A stretch of DNA of 64,000 bases. Source: Pseudohongiella sp. Its GTDB lineage: Bacteria > Pseudomonadota > Gammaproteobacteria > Pseudomonadales > Pseudohongiellaceae. Shown in pieces: positions 43,949 to 53,400 of the stretch. A program made the translations under genes and the position numbers. Where the stretch lies: assembly GCA_030651695.1 (NCBI GenBank), contig JAUSCD010000005.1, positions 1 to 64,000 of the forward strand, given 5' to 3'. The notes under the pieces are model-generated. The model saw nothing but the letters and a program-made list of their open reading frames with translations. It was not told the origin of the DNA and did no database searches. How positions within the stretch are numbered: position 1 is the first letter of the stretch; every line of letters starts with the position of its first letter.

Positions 43949-46132
43949 ATGAATACGTCGAATATCTCAGAAATATTTTTCACCGAGTGTGACGAGCTGC
44001 TTCAGGATATGGAGAGCAAACTTCTCGGCTGGGAAAATGCTGATGACAAAGAAGAATTGATTGATGCAGTCTTCCGATCCGTACATACCATAAAAGGTTC
44101 GGCGGGAATATTTGCATACGAAAGAATTGTGGCATTCACTCATGTGGCTGAAAGTGTGCTGGATGATGTGCGCGAGAAAAAGTTACAGATGACAGATTCA
44201 ATGATCGACCTGCTGCTCAAAAGCAAGGATCACATCGCCAGTCTTCTGCTGCTGGTATCCGGGGCTGAAGAGCTTGATGAGCACACATTGGCTTTGGCTG
44301 AAGAGAATTTGCTCGAGGCATTGCATGAGCTGCTGGGTAGTGAGTCACAACAATCTTCAAGCGCAGTTGTCGAGGCGGATACCGGCTCAGTCGTTTTTGA
44401 ACTGCAGGACGAGCACGACCGCGTTGAAAGTAACAACTGGCATATTTCTGTCAAGTTTGGCCACGATACTTTTCGCAACGGTATGGACCCGCTGTCGTTT
44501 CTGAGATACCTGAAAACCATGGGCGATATAGTCCATGTGGTGACCTGGTACGAAGATATGCCCGACGCGGCAGAGATGGATGCCGAGTCCTGTTACCTGT
44601 CGTTCGCCATCAGCTATTGCACAGATGTCAACAAGCAGCAGATTGAGGACGTGTTTCTGTTTGTCGCTGACGACTGTGAGTTGCATATCATTCCTCCGCG
44701 TGAACGCATTGCAGTGTTTCTGGATTTCATAGAAAAGGTAACTGATGACTCCAAAAAGCTCGGTGAAATCCTGGTTGAGTGCGGAACACTGACGCGTGCA
44801 GAGCTGCATAAAGTGTTGAGTATACAGCTGCGGGAAAGTGGTGAGGATGGCAGTCAGCGAAAGATTGGCGAAATAGTTGTGGACCATAGCATGGTGTCGC
44901 CGGAAGTGGTTCAGGCAGCTATTGCTCAGCAGATTAAAACCAAAGCCGAGAAGTCGGTGCAGCGTGGAAGCGTGCGGGTGGACGCAGAAAAGCTGGATCA
45001 TCTGATCAATCTGGTGGGCGAGTTGGTCATCGCAGGATCAACCGTTCAGACCGAAGCGCGTTTGTTTGGTGTGGAAAAGCTGATTGAGACTTCCGAGACG
45101 CTGTCGAGACTTATTGAAGACGTTCGTGACAGTACATTGATTCTTCGTATGGTTCAGATTGGTGACTCGTTCAATCGTATGACGAGAGTAGTGCGCGATG
45201 TGTCAGCAGAGTTGGGCAAGAACATTGAACTTAAAATATCGGGCGCTGATACCGAGCTGGACAAGACAATAGTGGAAAAAATCAGCGACCCGCTTTTGCA
45301 TCTGGTCAGAAACGCATTGGATCACGGCATTGAAAAACCCGATATACGCGTGGCTTCAGGCAAGGATGCAAAGGGAACGCTGTCGCTTAATGCCTACCAT
45401 GACTCGGGAAGCATTGTGATTGAGGTGGCTGATGATGGTGCAGGGCTGAGGCCCGAGCTTATCAGGCAAAAAGCTATCAGCAAGGGACTTATCTCGGCGG
45501 ATCAGGAGTTGTCGAGATCAGAAATATACAAGCTTATTTTTGAGCCCGGTTTTTCGACTGCAGAAAAAGTCAGCAATATTTCCGGCCGGGGCGTTGGTAT
45601 GGACGTTGTCAGAAGCAACATTGAAGCGTTGCGGGGCAGCATCGAGTTGGATAGCGAAGAAGGAGAAGGCACCAGAATCAGTATTCGTTTGCCACTGACG
45701 CTGGCTATCATCGATGGATTTATGACGGGTGTCGGTGATGCGTGTTATGTGCTGCCACTGAATATGGTGGAAGAATGTATTGAGTTGAAAACTGCAGAAG
45801 GCGAAGACGGCAAAAAGTCCTACATCAGTCTCAGAGGTGAAATACTGCCGTTGATTTCGCTGAGGGAACAGTTTGGTCATGCTGATGCAGAAAACCTTCG
45901 TGAGAATGTGATTGTTGTAAGGCATGGCAGTCAACGCGCCGGATTTGTAGTGGACAGACTGATAGGGGAGTTCCAGACCGTGATCAAACCTCTGGGCGCA
46001 ATATTCACCCGGCTGAGTGGTATCAGTGGGTCAACCATCCTTGGTAGTGGTGAGGTTGCATTAATACTGGATGCACCTGCGTTGATACAGCAAGTGATCA
46101 ATCGTGATGCAGCCGTGTCAAGAAGGCATTGA
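43949..46132 (+). CDS. cheA: Chemotaxis histidine kinase CheA with an extra MshEN-like motif pair
   Basis: The 727-residue kinase has a phosphotransfer domain with His46 (SVHTIKGSAG), then about 110 residues (160-262, starting WHISVKF) in place of the usual P2, then two 24-residue units at 270-293 and 305-328. The first fits the MshEN pattern RLGxx..G......L...L..Q with Lys for Arg. Dimerisation, ATPase (N box LVRNALDHGIEKP, GRGVGMDVVRSN) and CheW-like domains follow. MshEN domains bind cyclic di-GMP in other proteins. The first of the two motifs is well kept, and the second is partly degenerate. Role of the extra unit is inference. Confidence 0.93.
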   Translation: MNTSNISEIFFTECDELLQDMESKLLGWENADDKEELIDAVFRSVHTIKGSAGIFAYERIVAFTHVAESVLDDVREKKLQMTDSMIDLLLKSKDHIASLLLLVSGAEELDEHTLALAEENLLEALHELLGSESQQSSSAVVEADTGSVVFELQDEHDRVESNNWHISVKFGHDTFRNGMDPLSFLRYLKTMGDIVHVVTWYEDMPDAAEMDAESCYLSFAISYCTDVNKQQIEDVFLFVADDCELHIIPPRERIAVFLDFIEKVTDDSKKLGEILVECGTLTRAELHKVLSIQLRESGEDGSQRKIGEIVVDHSMVSPEVVQAAIAQQIKTKAEKSVQRGSVRVDAEKLDHLINLVGELVIAGSTVQTEARLFGVEKLIETSETLSRLIEDVRDSTLILRMVQIGDSFNRMTRVVRDVSAELGKNIELKISGADTELDKTIVEKISDPLLHLVRNALDHGIEKPDIRVASGKDAKGTLSLNAYHDSGSIVIEVADDGAGLRPELIRQKAISKGLISADQELSRSEIYKLIFEPGFSTAEKVSNISGRGVGMDVVRSNIEALRGSIELDSEEGEGTRISIRLPLTLAIIDGFMTGVGDACYVLPLNMVEECIELKTAEGEDGKKSYISLRGEILPLISLREQFGHADAENLRENVIVVRHGSQRAGFVVDRLIGEFQTVIKPLGAIFTRLSGISGSTILGSGEVALILDAPALIQQVINRDAAVSRRH

Positions 46133-46255
46133 TCCGGACAGGCAAAAACTAAACGGGTTACAGAATTGAAAGTGAAGTTTGGCGATTCAGGAAAACAGCC
46201 TGAACCGGAAAATAAATGTGCAAATAAGTCGCAGCGAGCTGTGGGTGAACTTGAA

Positions 46256-47923
46256 ATGAAAAATATGTCGGTTAGAAACAAACTAATTATGCTGATTCTG
46301 GTTGCACTCGTGTCTCTGGGGACTGTGGGTATTACCGGCCTGATGGGTATTAACAATACTTCAAACTCTCTGGCAGAGGTCGGTGAGGTTGGCCTGCCGT
46401 CCGTGCTTGGCCTGGAAATCGTCAAAAACAGCATGACAGCCATACAATCAGCAGCGCGTCGTGTTGCATTCTTTGAGTCAAGTTCTGAATGGCAGGACGA
46501 GATAGCGGGGCAGGTAGAGATAATCCACGCCACCTGGGATCGGTTTCAATATGGTTACGACATGTATGCATCATTGCCGATGGACACTGAAGAATTAGTT
46601 CTCAAACAAAGATTTGACCAGGACTTTGCAGCTTATCGCCAAGGTATGACGCGCGCTGAAGAGCTGATGGTGGATATAAGCAGGACGTTAACCAATGATG
46701 ACAGGGAAGCCTTGTTCGGGCTGTATTATCAAATGATGGGAACGGCGCTGCCGCTGTATCAAGCCGCAGATGCGATTGTTGATGAATTAATTGATTACAA
46801 CACCGCGGCAGCTGACGTGTTTGTCCAGTCAGGCGCTGCTGGCGCGGCAACGGCCAATCTCATCATGATCATTGTTGTTGTCATTGCACTGCTGGTGCTG
46901 GTTCTGATTGGCGTATTTATTCTGCGCAGTACGCTGGCGCAATTGGGTGGTGAGCCGAACTATGTCAGTGAAGTGGTCAACCAGGTGGCCGAGGGTGACA
47001 TGACTGTCCATATCAAACTGGCTGATGGCGACAAGAGCAGCATGTTGTATGCGTTTGCCAGCATGGTTGAACGACTGTCCCAGACGCTGGCTGATGTACG
47101 TGCGGCAACAGACACGCTATCCAGTGCATCCGAGCAGATCTCCGCTACTGCACAGACAGTAAGTCAGGCAACCAGCGAACAGGCAGCAAGCGTTGAGCAA
47201 ACAAGTTCTGCGGTGGAACAAATGACGGCGTCTGTAAACCAGAATGCGGACAATGCCAAAGTCACTGACACCATGGCATCTCAGTCTTCCATACAAGCCA
47301 ATGAAGGTGGTGAAGCGGTCAAGCGTACAGTGCAAGCCATGCGTCAGATCGCACAGAAAATCGGCATCATTGACGACATCGCTTATCAAACAAATCTGTT
47401 GGCACTTAACGCAGCCATCGAAGCAGCCCGTGCCGGCGAACATGGCAAAGGTTTTGCTGTAGTCGCCGCTGAAGTTCGCAAGCTTGCTGAGCGTAGTCAG
47501 GTTGCTGCGCAGGAAATTGGTGCAGTCGCCAGCAGCAGTGTGGAGCTTGCTGAGCGCGCAGGGTCGCTGCTGGATGAAATGCTACCGGCTATCAACCGGA
47601 CATCCGACCTGGTGCAGGAAATTGCCGCAGCATCCAACGAGCAGTCCGGCGGCCTGGTTCAGATCAATTCAGCGATGACTCAGGTGAGCCAGATCACACA
47701 GCAGAATGCTTCAGCATCTGAAGAGCTGGCGGCTACCGCTGAAGAGCTGAGCAGCCAGGCTGAGCAGTTGCAGCATCTGGTATCGTTCTTCAAAACTGAA
47801 GCTGTTGTCGAAGCTCCTGTGCGTCGTGGCTCAGCTGCTGCGGCCAGGTCTGGCGGCAAACCTAAAGCCAGGCAGGCTCCCCGTAAAGTACAGGATGCAG
47901 ATGCTGACTTTGTCAGTTTCTAA
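46256..47923 (+). CDS. Methyl-accepting chemotaxis protein
   Basis: I start at the ATG at 46256 (weak GGTGA site); an upstream TTG at 46166 would add 30 polar residues. The 555-residue product has two membrane segments (about 10-30 and 205-230), a periplasmic four-helix-bundle type sensor region of about 170 residues, HAMP, and a long signalling domain with tip [34 protein letters not shown]. The C-terminal tail is basic and ends DADFVSF. It lies between cheA and cheW. Confidence 0.93.
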   Translation: MKNMSVRNKLIMLILVALVSLGTVGITGLMGINNTSNSLAEVGEVGLPSVLGLEIVKNSMTAIQSAARRVAFFESSSEWQDEIAGQVEIIHATWDRFQYGYDMYASLPMDTEELVLKQRFDQDFAAYRQGMTRAEELMVDISRTLTNDDREALFGLYYQMMGTALPLYQAADAIVDELIDYNTAAADVFVQSGAAGAATANLIMIIVVVIALLVLVLIGVFILRSTLAQLGGEPNYVSEVVNQVAEGDMTVHIKLADGDKSSMLYAFASMVERLSQTLADVRAATDTLSSASEQISATAQTVSQATSEQAASVEQTSSAVEQMTASVNQNADNAKVTDTMASQSSIQANEGGEAVKRTVQAMRQIAQKIGIIDDIAYQTNLLALNAAIEAARAGEHGKGFAVVAAEVRKLAERSQVAAQEIGAVASSSVELAERAGSLLDEMLPAINRTSDLVQEIAAASNEQSGGLVQINSAMTQVSQITQQNASASEELAATAEELSSQAEQLQHLVSFFKTEAVVEAPVRRGSAAAARSGGKPKARQAPRKVQDADADFVSF

Positions 47924-47934
47924 GGGTGGCTGAC

Positions 47935-48471
47935 ATGAACGCTTTAGTTGAAAGCAATAAAGGCCGGAGCAAAAACTCTGCGCTTGTTCAGGCAGAAGCC
48001 GAGGCCGGTCAATATCTCACTTTTATGCTGGGCAATGAGATGTTTGCAATTGGCATTCTCAGCATAAAAGAAATTATCGAGTACGGGCAGTTAACCGAAG
48101 TGCCCATGATGCCTGCGTTTGTGCGAGGTGTGATCAATTTGCGTGGCAGTGTTGTGCCAGTAATAGATCTGCAGCTTCGGTTCGGTCGGAAATATACAGA
48201 AGTTGGCAAGCGCACCTGCATTGTTATCGTGGAAGTTACTGACGCGGCCAGCGGTGAACATCATGAGCTCGGTGTCGTGGTTGACTCGGTATCCGAAGTA
48301 ATTGCTATTCCCGCTTCAGACATCGAAAAAGCACCGGCGTTTGGCGCCAATCTCAGACAGGACTTCATTTGTGGTATGGGGAAAATCAACGAACGCTTTG
48401 TGGTTATGTTGAATGTAGACAATGCTCTTTCCGTGAATGAAATCTCAGAGTTGGTCAATCTGTCTGAATAA
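47935..48471 (+). CDS. cheW: Chemotaxis coupling protein
   Basis: The 178-residue protein from the ATG at 47935 (AAGGGTGG upstream; a GTG at 47926 would overlap that site) has the CheW SH3-like fold: YLTFMLGNEMFAIGILSIKEIIEY, EVPMMPAFVRGVINLRGSVVPVIDL, the FIRG-type segment DFICGMG. It links receptors to CheA. Confidence 0.93.
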   Translation: MNALVESNKGRSKNSALVQAEAEAGQYLTFMLGNEMFAIGILSIKEIIEYGQLTEVPMMPAFVRGVINLRGSVVPVIDLQLRFGRKYTEVGKRTCIVIVEVTDAASGEHHELGVVVDSVSEVIAIPASDIEKAPAFGANLRQDFICGMGKINERFVVMLNVDNALSVNEISELVNLSE

Positions 48472-48504
48472 TGCTGTCTGATACGGCATCAGCACGAGAA
48501 GAGC

Positions 48505-49314
48505 ATGATGGAATCCTCGCAACTCAATGATGCGCAGCTGAAGTATTTTCAAACACTTGTTGCAGAAGAAACCGGAATGCGACTGGCTGCAGGGAAAAGA
48601 AACCTTGTAGTCAGCCGTCTTTCAAAAAGGCTGAGAGAACTGGAGCTGGATAATTTCTCAGCCTATATCAGTCTGGTCAGTTCCGCAGCCGGACTGGTGG
48701 AAAAGCAGACAGTGATAGACTTGCTGACTACCAACGAAACATATTTTTTCAGGGAGCAGCCTCATTTTGATTTCCTGAAAAAGCTGGCAATACAAAGGGA
48801 AAATAAAGGTGGTCCGCTTCGGGTCTGGAGTGCCGCATGCTCCTCGGGCCAGGAAGCGTTCAGTATCGCCATGGTGCTGCATGATTGCCTGGGAACAAGG
48901 CCGTGGGAAATTGTTGGCTCGGATATCAGTCTCAACATTGTGAACAAAGCGAAAGCCGGCGTTTACCCTTTGGCAGAAAAGGAAAAGATTCCGCCGGAAT
49001 ATCTCAAGTCCTATTGCTTAAGAGGTACAGGTAAGCAAGAAGGCAAGCTGCAGGTATGCAAGGAACTGCGCGACAGGGTGAGTTTCCGTCACGAAAGTCT
49101 GTTGGACGTCAGGGCCCGACAGCCAGCATACGACATTATATTTCTCAGAAACGTCCTGATCTATTTCGATGCCATCAAGAAGCAGGAGTTGGTCAGACAA
49201 GTCATTACGTCATTGCGGTCAGGTGGCTATTTGTTGGTTGGGCACAGCGAAAGCCTGAGCGGTGATAATCCGGATCTGCGTACATTGGCGCCGTCGATAT
49301 ATCAGAAAAAATAG
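48505..49314 (+). CDS. cheR: Chemotaxis methyltransferase
   Basis: The 269-residue protein has the N-terminal helical domain and a SAM-binding domain: TTNETYFFREQPHFDFL, RVWSAACSSGQEAFSIAM, WEIVGSDISLNIV, FLRNVLIYFDAIKK and LLVGHSESL. It methylates glutamates in the receptors and works against CheB. It follows cheW by 33 bases. Confidence 0.94.
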   Translation: MMESSQLNDAQLKYFQTLVAEETGMRLAAGKRNLVVSRLSKRLRELELDNFSAYISLVSSAAGLVEKQTVIDLLTTNETYFFREQPHFDFLKKLAIQRENKGGPLRVWSAACSSGQEAFSIAMVLHDCLGTRPWEIVGSDISLNIVNKAKAGVYPLAEKEKIPPEYLKSYCLRGTGKQEGKLQVCKELRDRVSFRHESLLDVRARQPAYDIIFLRNVLIYFDAIKKQELVRQVITSLRSGGYLLVGHSESLSGDNPDLRTLAPSIYQKK

Positions 49315-49335
49315 GTCTGCAGGAGCTGTTCTGGC

Positions 49336-50391
49336 GTGAAAAAAATCAAAGTCGCGATTGTGGACGATTCTGCCGTAGTGCGTCAGGTGCTAAAAGAGCG
49401 CCTTGAAGCTGATGCCGGAATCGTTGTGTCAATCACTGCATCAGATCCGCTGTTTGCCTGGGACAAGATGAAGGCGGACTGGCCCGATGTGGTAGTGCTC
49501 GACGTGGAAATGCCGCGCATGGACGGCATCAGTTTTCTGAAACAGATTATGAAAGAGCATCCGCTGCCGGTTGTGATTTGCTCAACGCTGACAGAGAAGG
49601 GAGCTGCAACAACCATGCAGGCGATGGATGCCGGCGCCATCTCTGTCGTCTGCAAACCAAAGATGGGCCTGAAGGCCTATCTGGAAGATGACGCCAATAA
49701 TATTGTTTCGATCGTAAAGTCTGCAGCCAAAGCAAATGTTGGCAATCTGCAGCCGCGTCGCGCGGGAACCGGCTCTGTCGTTGCAGCTGCGGTGCCAAAA
49801 AAAGACGAAGCCATATCCATCAGCACTACTTACAAACTTATTGCTGTTGGTGCGTCCACGGGGGGCACACAGGCCATTGAGTTTCTGCTCAGGCAACTTC
49901 CCAGAGTCTGTGCCGGGATAGTGATAGTGCAACATATGCCCGCAGCGTTTACCAAAGCATTTGCGGACCGGCTGAATACAGTCAGTGAAATGACAGTCAA
50001 GGAAGCAGAGGATGGCGATCGGGTCCTGGACGGACGCTGCCTGATCGCGCCGGGCGGCAAACATCTTGTGGTAAAGCGCAGCGGTGCACAGTACTACGTT
50101 TCTGTTGTGAGTGCGCCGCCCGTGAACAGGCACTGTCCGTCAGTTGACGTGCTGTTCCGTTCGGTAGCCCGAACCGCAGGACGCAACGCATTAGGCATCA
50201 TTCTCACGGGTATGGGAGACGACGGTGCTTCCGGATTGCTTGAGATGCGTGATAGCGGCGCCATGACAATCGCCCAGGACGAGGCCAGCTGTGTCGTGTT
50301 TGGAATGCCCAAAGAGGCGATAAAACTGGATGCGGCAATCAAAGTGGTTGCGCTTACGGAGATACCAAGAGATATCCAGAACTGGAAGTGA
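49336..50391 (+). CDS. cheB: Chemotaxis methylesterase/deamidase
   Basis: The 351-residue protein starts at a GTG with CAGGAG upstream. An N-terminal receiver ([25 protein letters not shown]) is followed by a basic linker and the esterase domain with [11 protein letters not shown] (Ser nucleophile), [16 protein letters not shown] (His) and [13 protein letters not shown] (Asp). It is the last gene of the operon. No cheD, cheZ or second output gene is present. Confidence 0.94.
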   Translation: MKKIKVAIVDDSAVVRQVLKERLEADAGIVVSITASDPLFAWDKMKADWPDVVVLDVEMPRMDGISFLKQIMKEHPLPVVICSTLTEKGAATTMQAMDAGAISVVCKPKMGLKAYLEDDANNIVSIVKSAAKANVGNLQPRRAGTGSVVAAAVPKKDEAISISTTYKLIAVGASTGGTQAIEFLLRQLPRVCAGIVIVQHMPAAFTKAFADRLNTVSEMTVKEAEDGDRVLDGRCLIAPGGKHLVVKRSGAQYYVSVVSAPPVNRHCPSVDVLFRSVARTAGRNALGIILTGMGDDGASGLLEMRDSGAMTIAQDEASCVVFGMPKEAIKLDAAIKVVALTEIPRDIQNWK

Positions 50392-50446
50392 CGCCCGCCT
50401 TCGGGCCTGAATCGGGTAAAACTCTGGCTGACTTACTGTTAAAAGA

Positions 50447-50462
50447 CTGTATATACTACCAG
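50447..50462. promoter_or_regulatory. LexA-box candidate before lhr
   Basis: CTGTATATACTACCAG fits CTG-N10-CAG with an AT-rich centre and shares CTGTATATA and CCAG with the site at 16373-16388. It ends 23 bases before the lhr start codon. Confidence 0.6.
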
Positions 50463-50485
50463 CAGTTCTTAAGTTAACACTGGTA

Positions 50486-53400
50486 ATGTCTATGTGTTTG
50501 TCCGCCTTTCACCCGGCCAGCCGGGCCTGGTTTGAATCCACGTTGGGGCAACCGACCCCGGCGCAGGCGGATGCATGGCCAAATATCAAGGCAGGTCGCC
50601 ACACGCTGATTGCGGCACCTACGGGTAGCGGTAAAACCCTGGCCGCATTTTATGCTGCTATTGATGAGTTGGTCTGGCAGGCGCAAAAAGCAGCTTTGCC
50701 GGCGGTCACCCGCATTCTGTACATCTCTCCGCTGAAAGCCTTAAGCAACGATATTGAGCGCAATCTGCAGATGCCTCTGGCAGGCATCGAGGATGAGCTG
50801 TTCCTGCAAGGCGCGCACCCTGCAGGGATACGTGTTGCCGTGCGCACCGGAGATACACCCCAGGCTGAGCGCCAGAAAATGCTCAAGAAGCCGCCGCATA
50901 TACTGGTGACAACGCCGGAGTCGGTGTATCTGCTGCTGACCAGCATCCATGGCCGCAACATGCTACGTGGTGTCACCACCGTCATCATCGATGAAATCCA
51001 TGCCATGCTCGGTGACAAACGTGGCTCGCATCTGTCCTTGTCGCTGGAGAGACTGCAGGCGCTGACGAATCGGCCCGTGCAGCGTATTGGTTTGTCTGCC
51101 ACGCAAAAACCCATTGATATGGTGGCAAATTATCTGGTTGGTAATCATCCCGGATCAACCTGTGCGATTGTGGATAGTGGTTATAGCCGCAAACGTGATA
51201 TCAGGATTGAGGTGCCTTCCTCACCCTTGTCCGCTCTGATGAGCAATGAAGTCTGGGCTGAGCTTTATGAGCGCCTGGTGGAGTTGATCAGGCAGCATCA
51301 GACCACTCTGGTGTTTGTGAACACCCGTCGTTTATCCGAGCGTCTTGCGATGGCACTGTCAGAACGCCTTGGTGCTGACAGTCTGTACGGTGATGCGGGT
51401 GCCAGCCTGGTGAGTTCACATCACGGCAGCATGAGCAAAGAGCGTCGGCATAAAGCCGAGCAGCAACTAAAAGCCGGCAAGTTAAAAGTGCTGGTGGCCA
51501 CCGCATCGATGGAACTGGGTATTGATATCGGTGCTGTGGATCTGGTGGTGCAGTTCTCCTCACCTAAAAGTATTGCCACTTTCTTACAGCGCGTGGGTCG
51601 AAGCGGTCACTCTGTCGGCGGTACACCCAAAGGTATTCTGTTTCCGCTGACGCGTGATGATCTGGTTGAGTGCACCGCACTGGTCGATAGCATTCATAAG
51701 GGTGAGCTGGACAAAATTCTGATGCCGGAACAGCCGCTGGATATTCTGTCGCAGCAGATTGTGGCTGAGCTGGCTGCAAGGCAGGACGAAGATCCATCAC
51801 CACAATCCCTCGATGATCTGTTTGCATTAATGACCCGCGCCTGGCCGTATCGAAATCTTGAGCGATCTGATTTTGATCAGATGATACAGATGCTGGCTGA
51901 CGGATATTCCACACGATTGGGGCGACGTGGCGCCTGGTTGCATCTGGATCGTATTCATCAGCGTGTCAGTGCACGCCGTGGTGCGCGTCTGACCGCACTG
52001 ACTAACGGTGGCGCTATCCCGGATATGTTTGATTATCAGGTGGTGCTGGACCCGGATGACATCGTGGTCGGCAACCTGAATGAAGATTTTGCACTGGAGA
52101 CTTTGCCTGGCGATGTGTTTACGCTGGGCACCCACAGCTGGCAGTTGATGAGAGTGGATGGCTTAAAAGTGCGAGTGCGGGATGCGCACGGTCAGAAATC
52201 CTCCATACCGTTCTGGCTGGGCGAGGGTCCCGGGCGTAGTGCTGAATTGTCCTCTGCAGTATCCAGATTGCGCACGTCAGTGGATGAATATCTTTTAACT
52301 GACGGTTCTGACAAGGCAGTGTTGTGGTTGACCGGTGAACTGGGTCTGCCAGCATCTGCCGCACAGCAGCTGGTGGACTATTTACACGCCGGCCGTAAAG
52401 CGCTGCAGGTAATGCCGACACAAGACACCATTGTGATGGAACGGTTTTTTGACGAAGTGGGTGACATGCATGTGGTGATTCATGCGCCCTTTGGCAGTCG
52501 TCTCAACAAAGCCTGGGGCCTCGCCTTACGCAAACGTTTCTGCCGCACATTCAATTTTGAATTGCAGGCGGCTGCCAACGAAGACAGCATTGTGATTTCG
52601 CTGGGCTCGGTACACAGCTTTCCCCTGGAAGAAGTGTTTAATTATCTGCACAGTAACTCAGTCACGGATGTATTGACGCAAGCGCTGCTCGATGCGCCCA
52701 TGTTTGAAGTGCGCTGGCGCTGGAATGCCACACGCTCGCTCGCAATTCAGCGCAATCGTGCCGGCAAACGTGTGCCTCCGCAGTTTCAGCGTATGGATGC
52801 AGAAGATCTGGTGGCGCAGGTGTTTCCTGATCAGCTGGCGTGTCAGGAAAATATTACCGGCAAGCGCGACATTCCTTTCCATCCTTTGGTGCAACAGACC
52901 ATTCACGATTGTCTGACTGAAGCCATGGATATTGAAGGTTTGCTGGAACTGCTGCGCAGTTTTGAAGCAAAAGAGCTGAGGTTGATAGCGCTGGACCTGC
53001 GTGAGCCCTCGCCGTTTGCGCAGGAAATTATCAACGCCCGTCCATACGCATTTCTGGATGATGCACCGTTTGAGGAGCGTCGCACCAATGCCATCAAAAA
53101 CCGTAGCTGGGTAGATCCTGCGGAAACCGACGCTTACAGCCGCCTGGATGAAAGCGCCATCAGCCGGGTGCGGGAAGAGGCCTGGCCGTTGATGCGTGAT
53201 CTTGAAGAGTTGCATGACGGTCTGTACTGTGCCGGTTTTATGACGGCAGAAGAGTTGTCATCCACGGCGCTTGCCCGCTTGTTTGATGCCCTTCATCAGC
53301 AGGGCAGGGTATGCCGGGTGCTGGCCAGTGAAACCACGCCCGCTGTGTTGATGACAGCAGAAATGCTGCCAGCCTGGCGCGCTGTTTTTCCGCAGGCATC

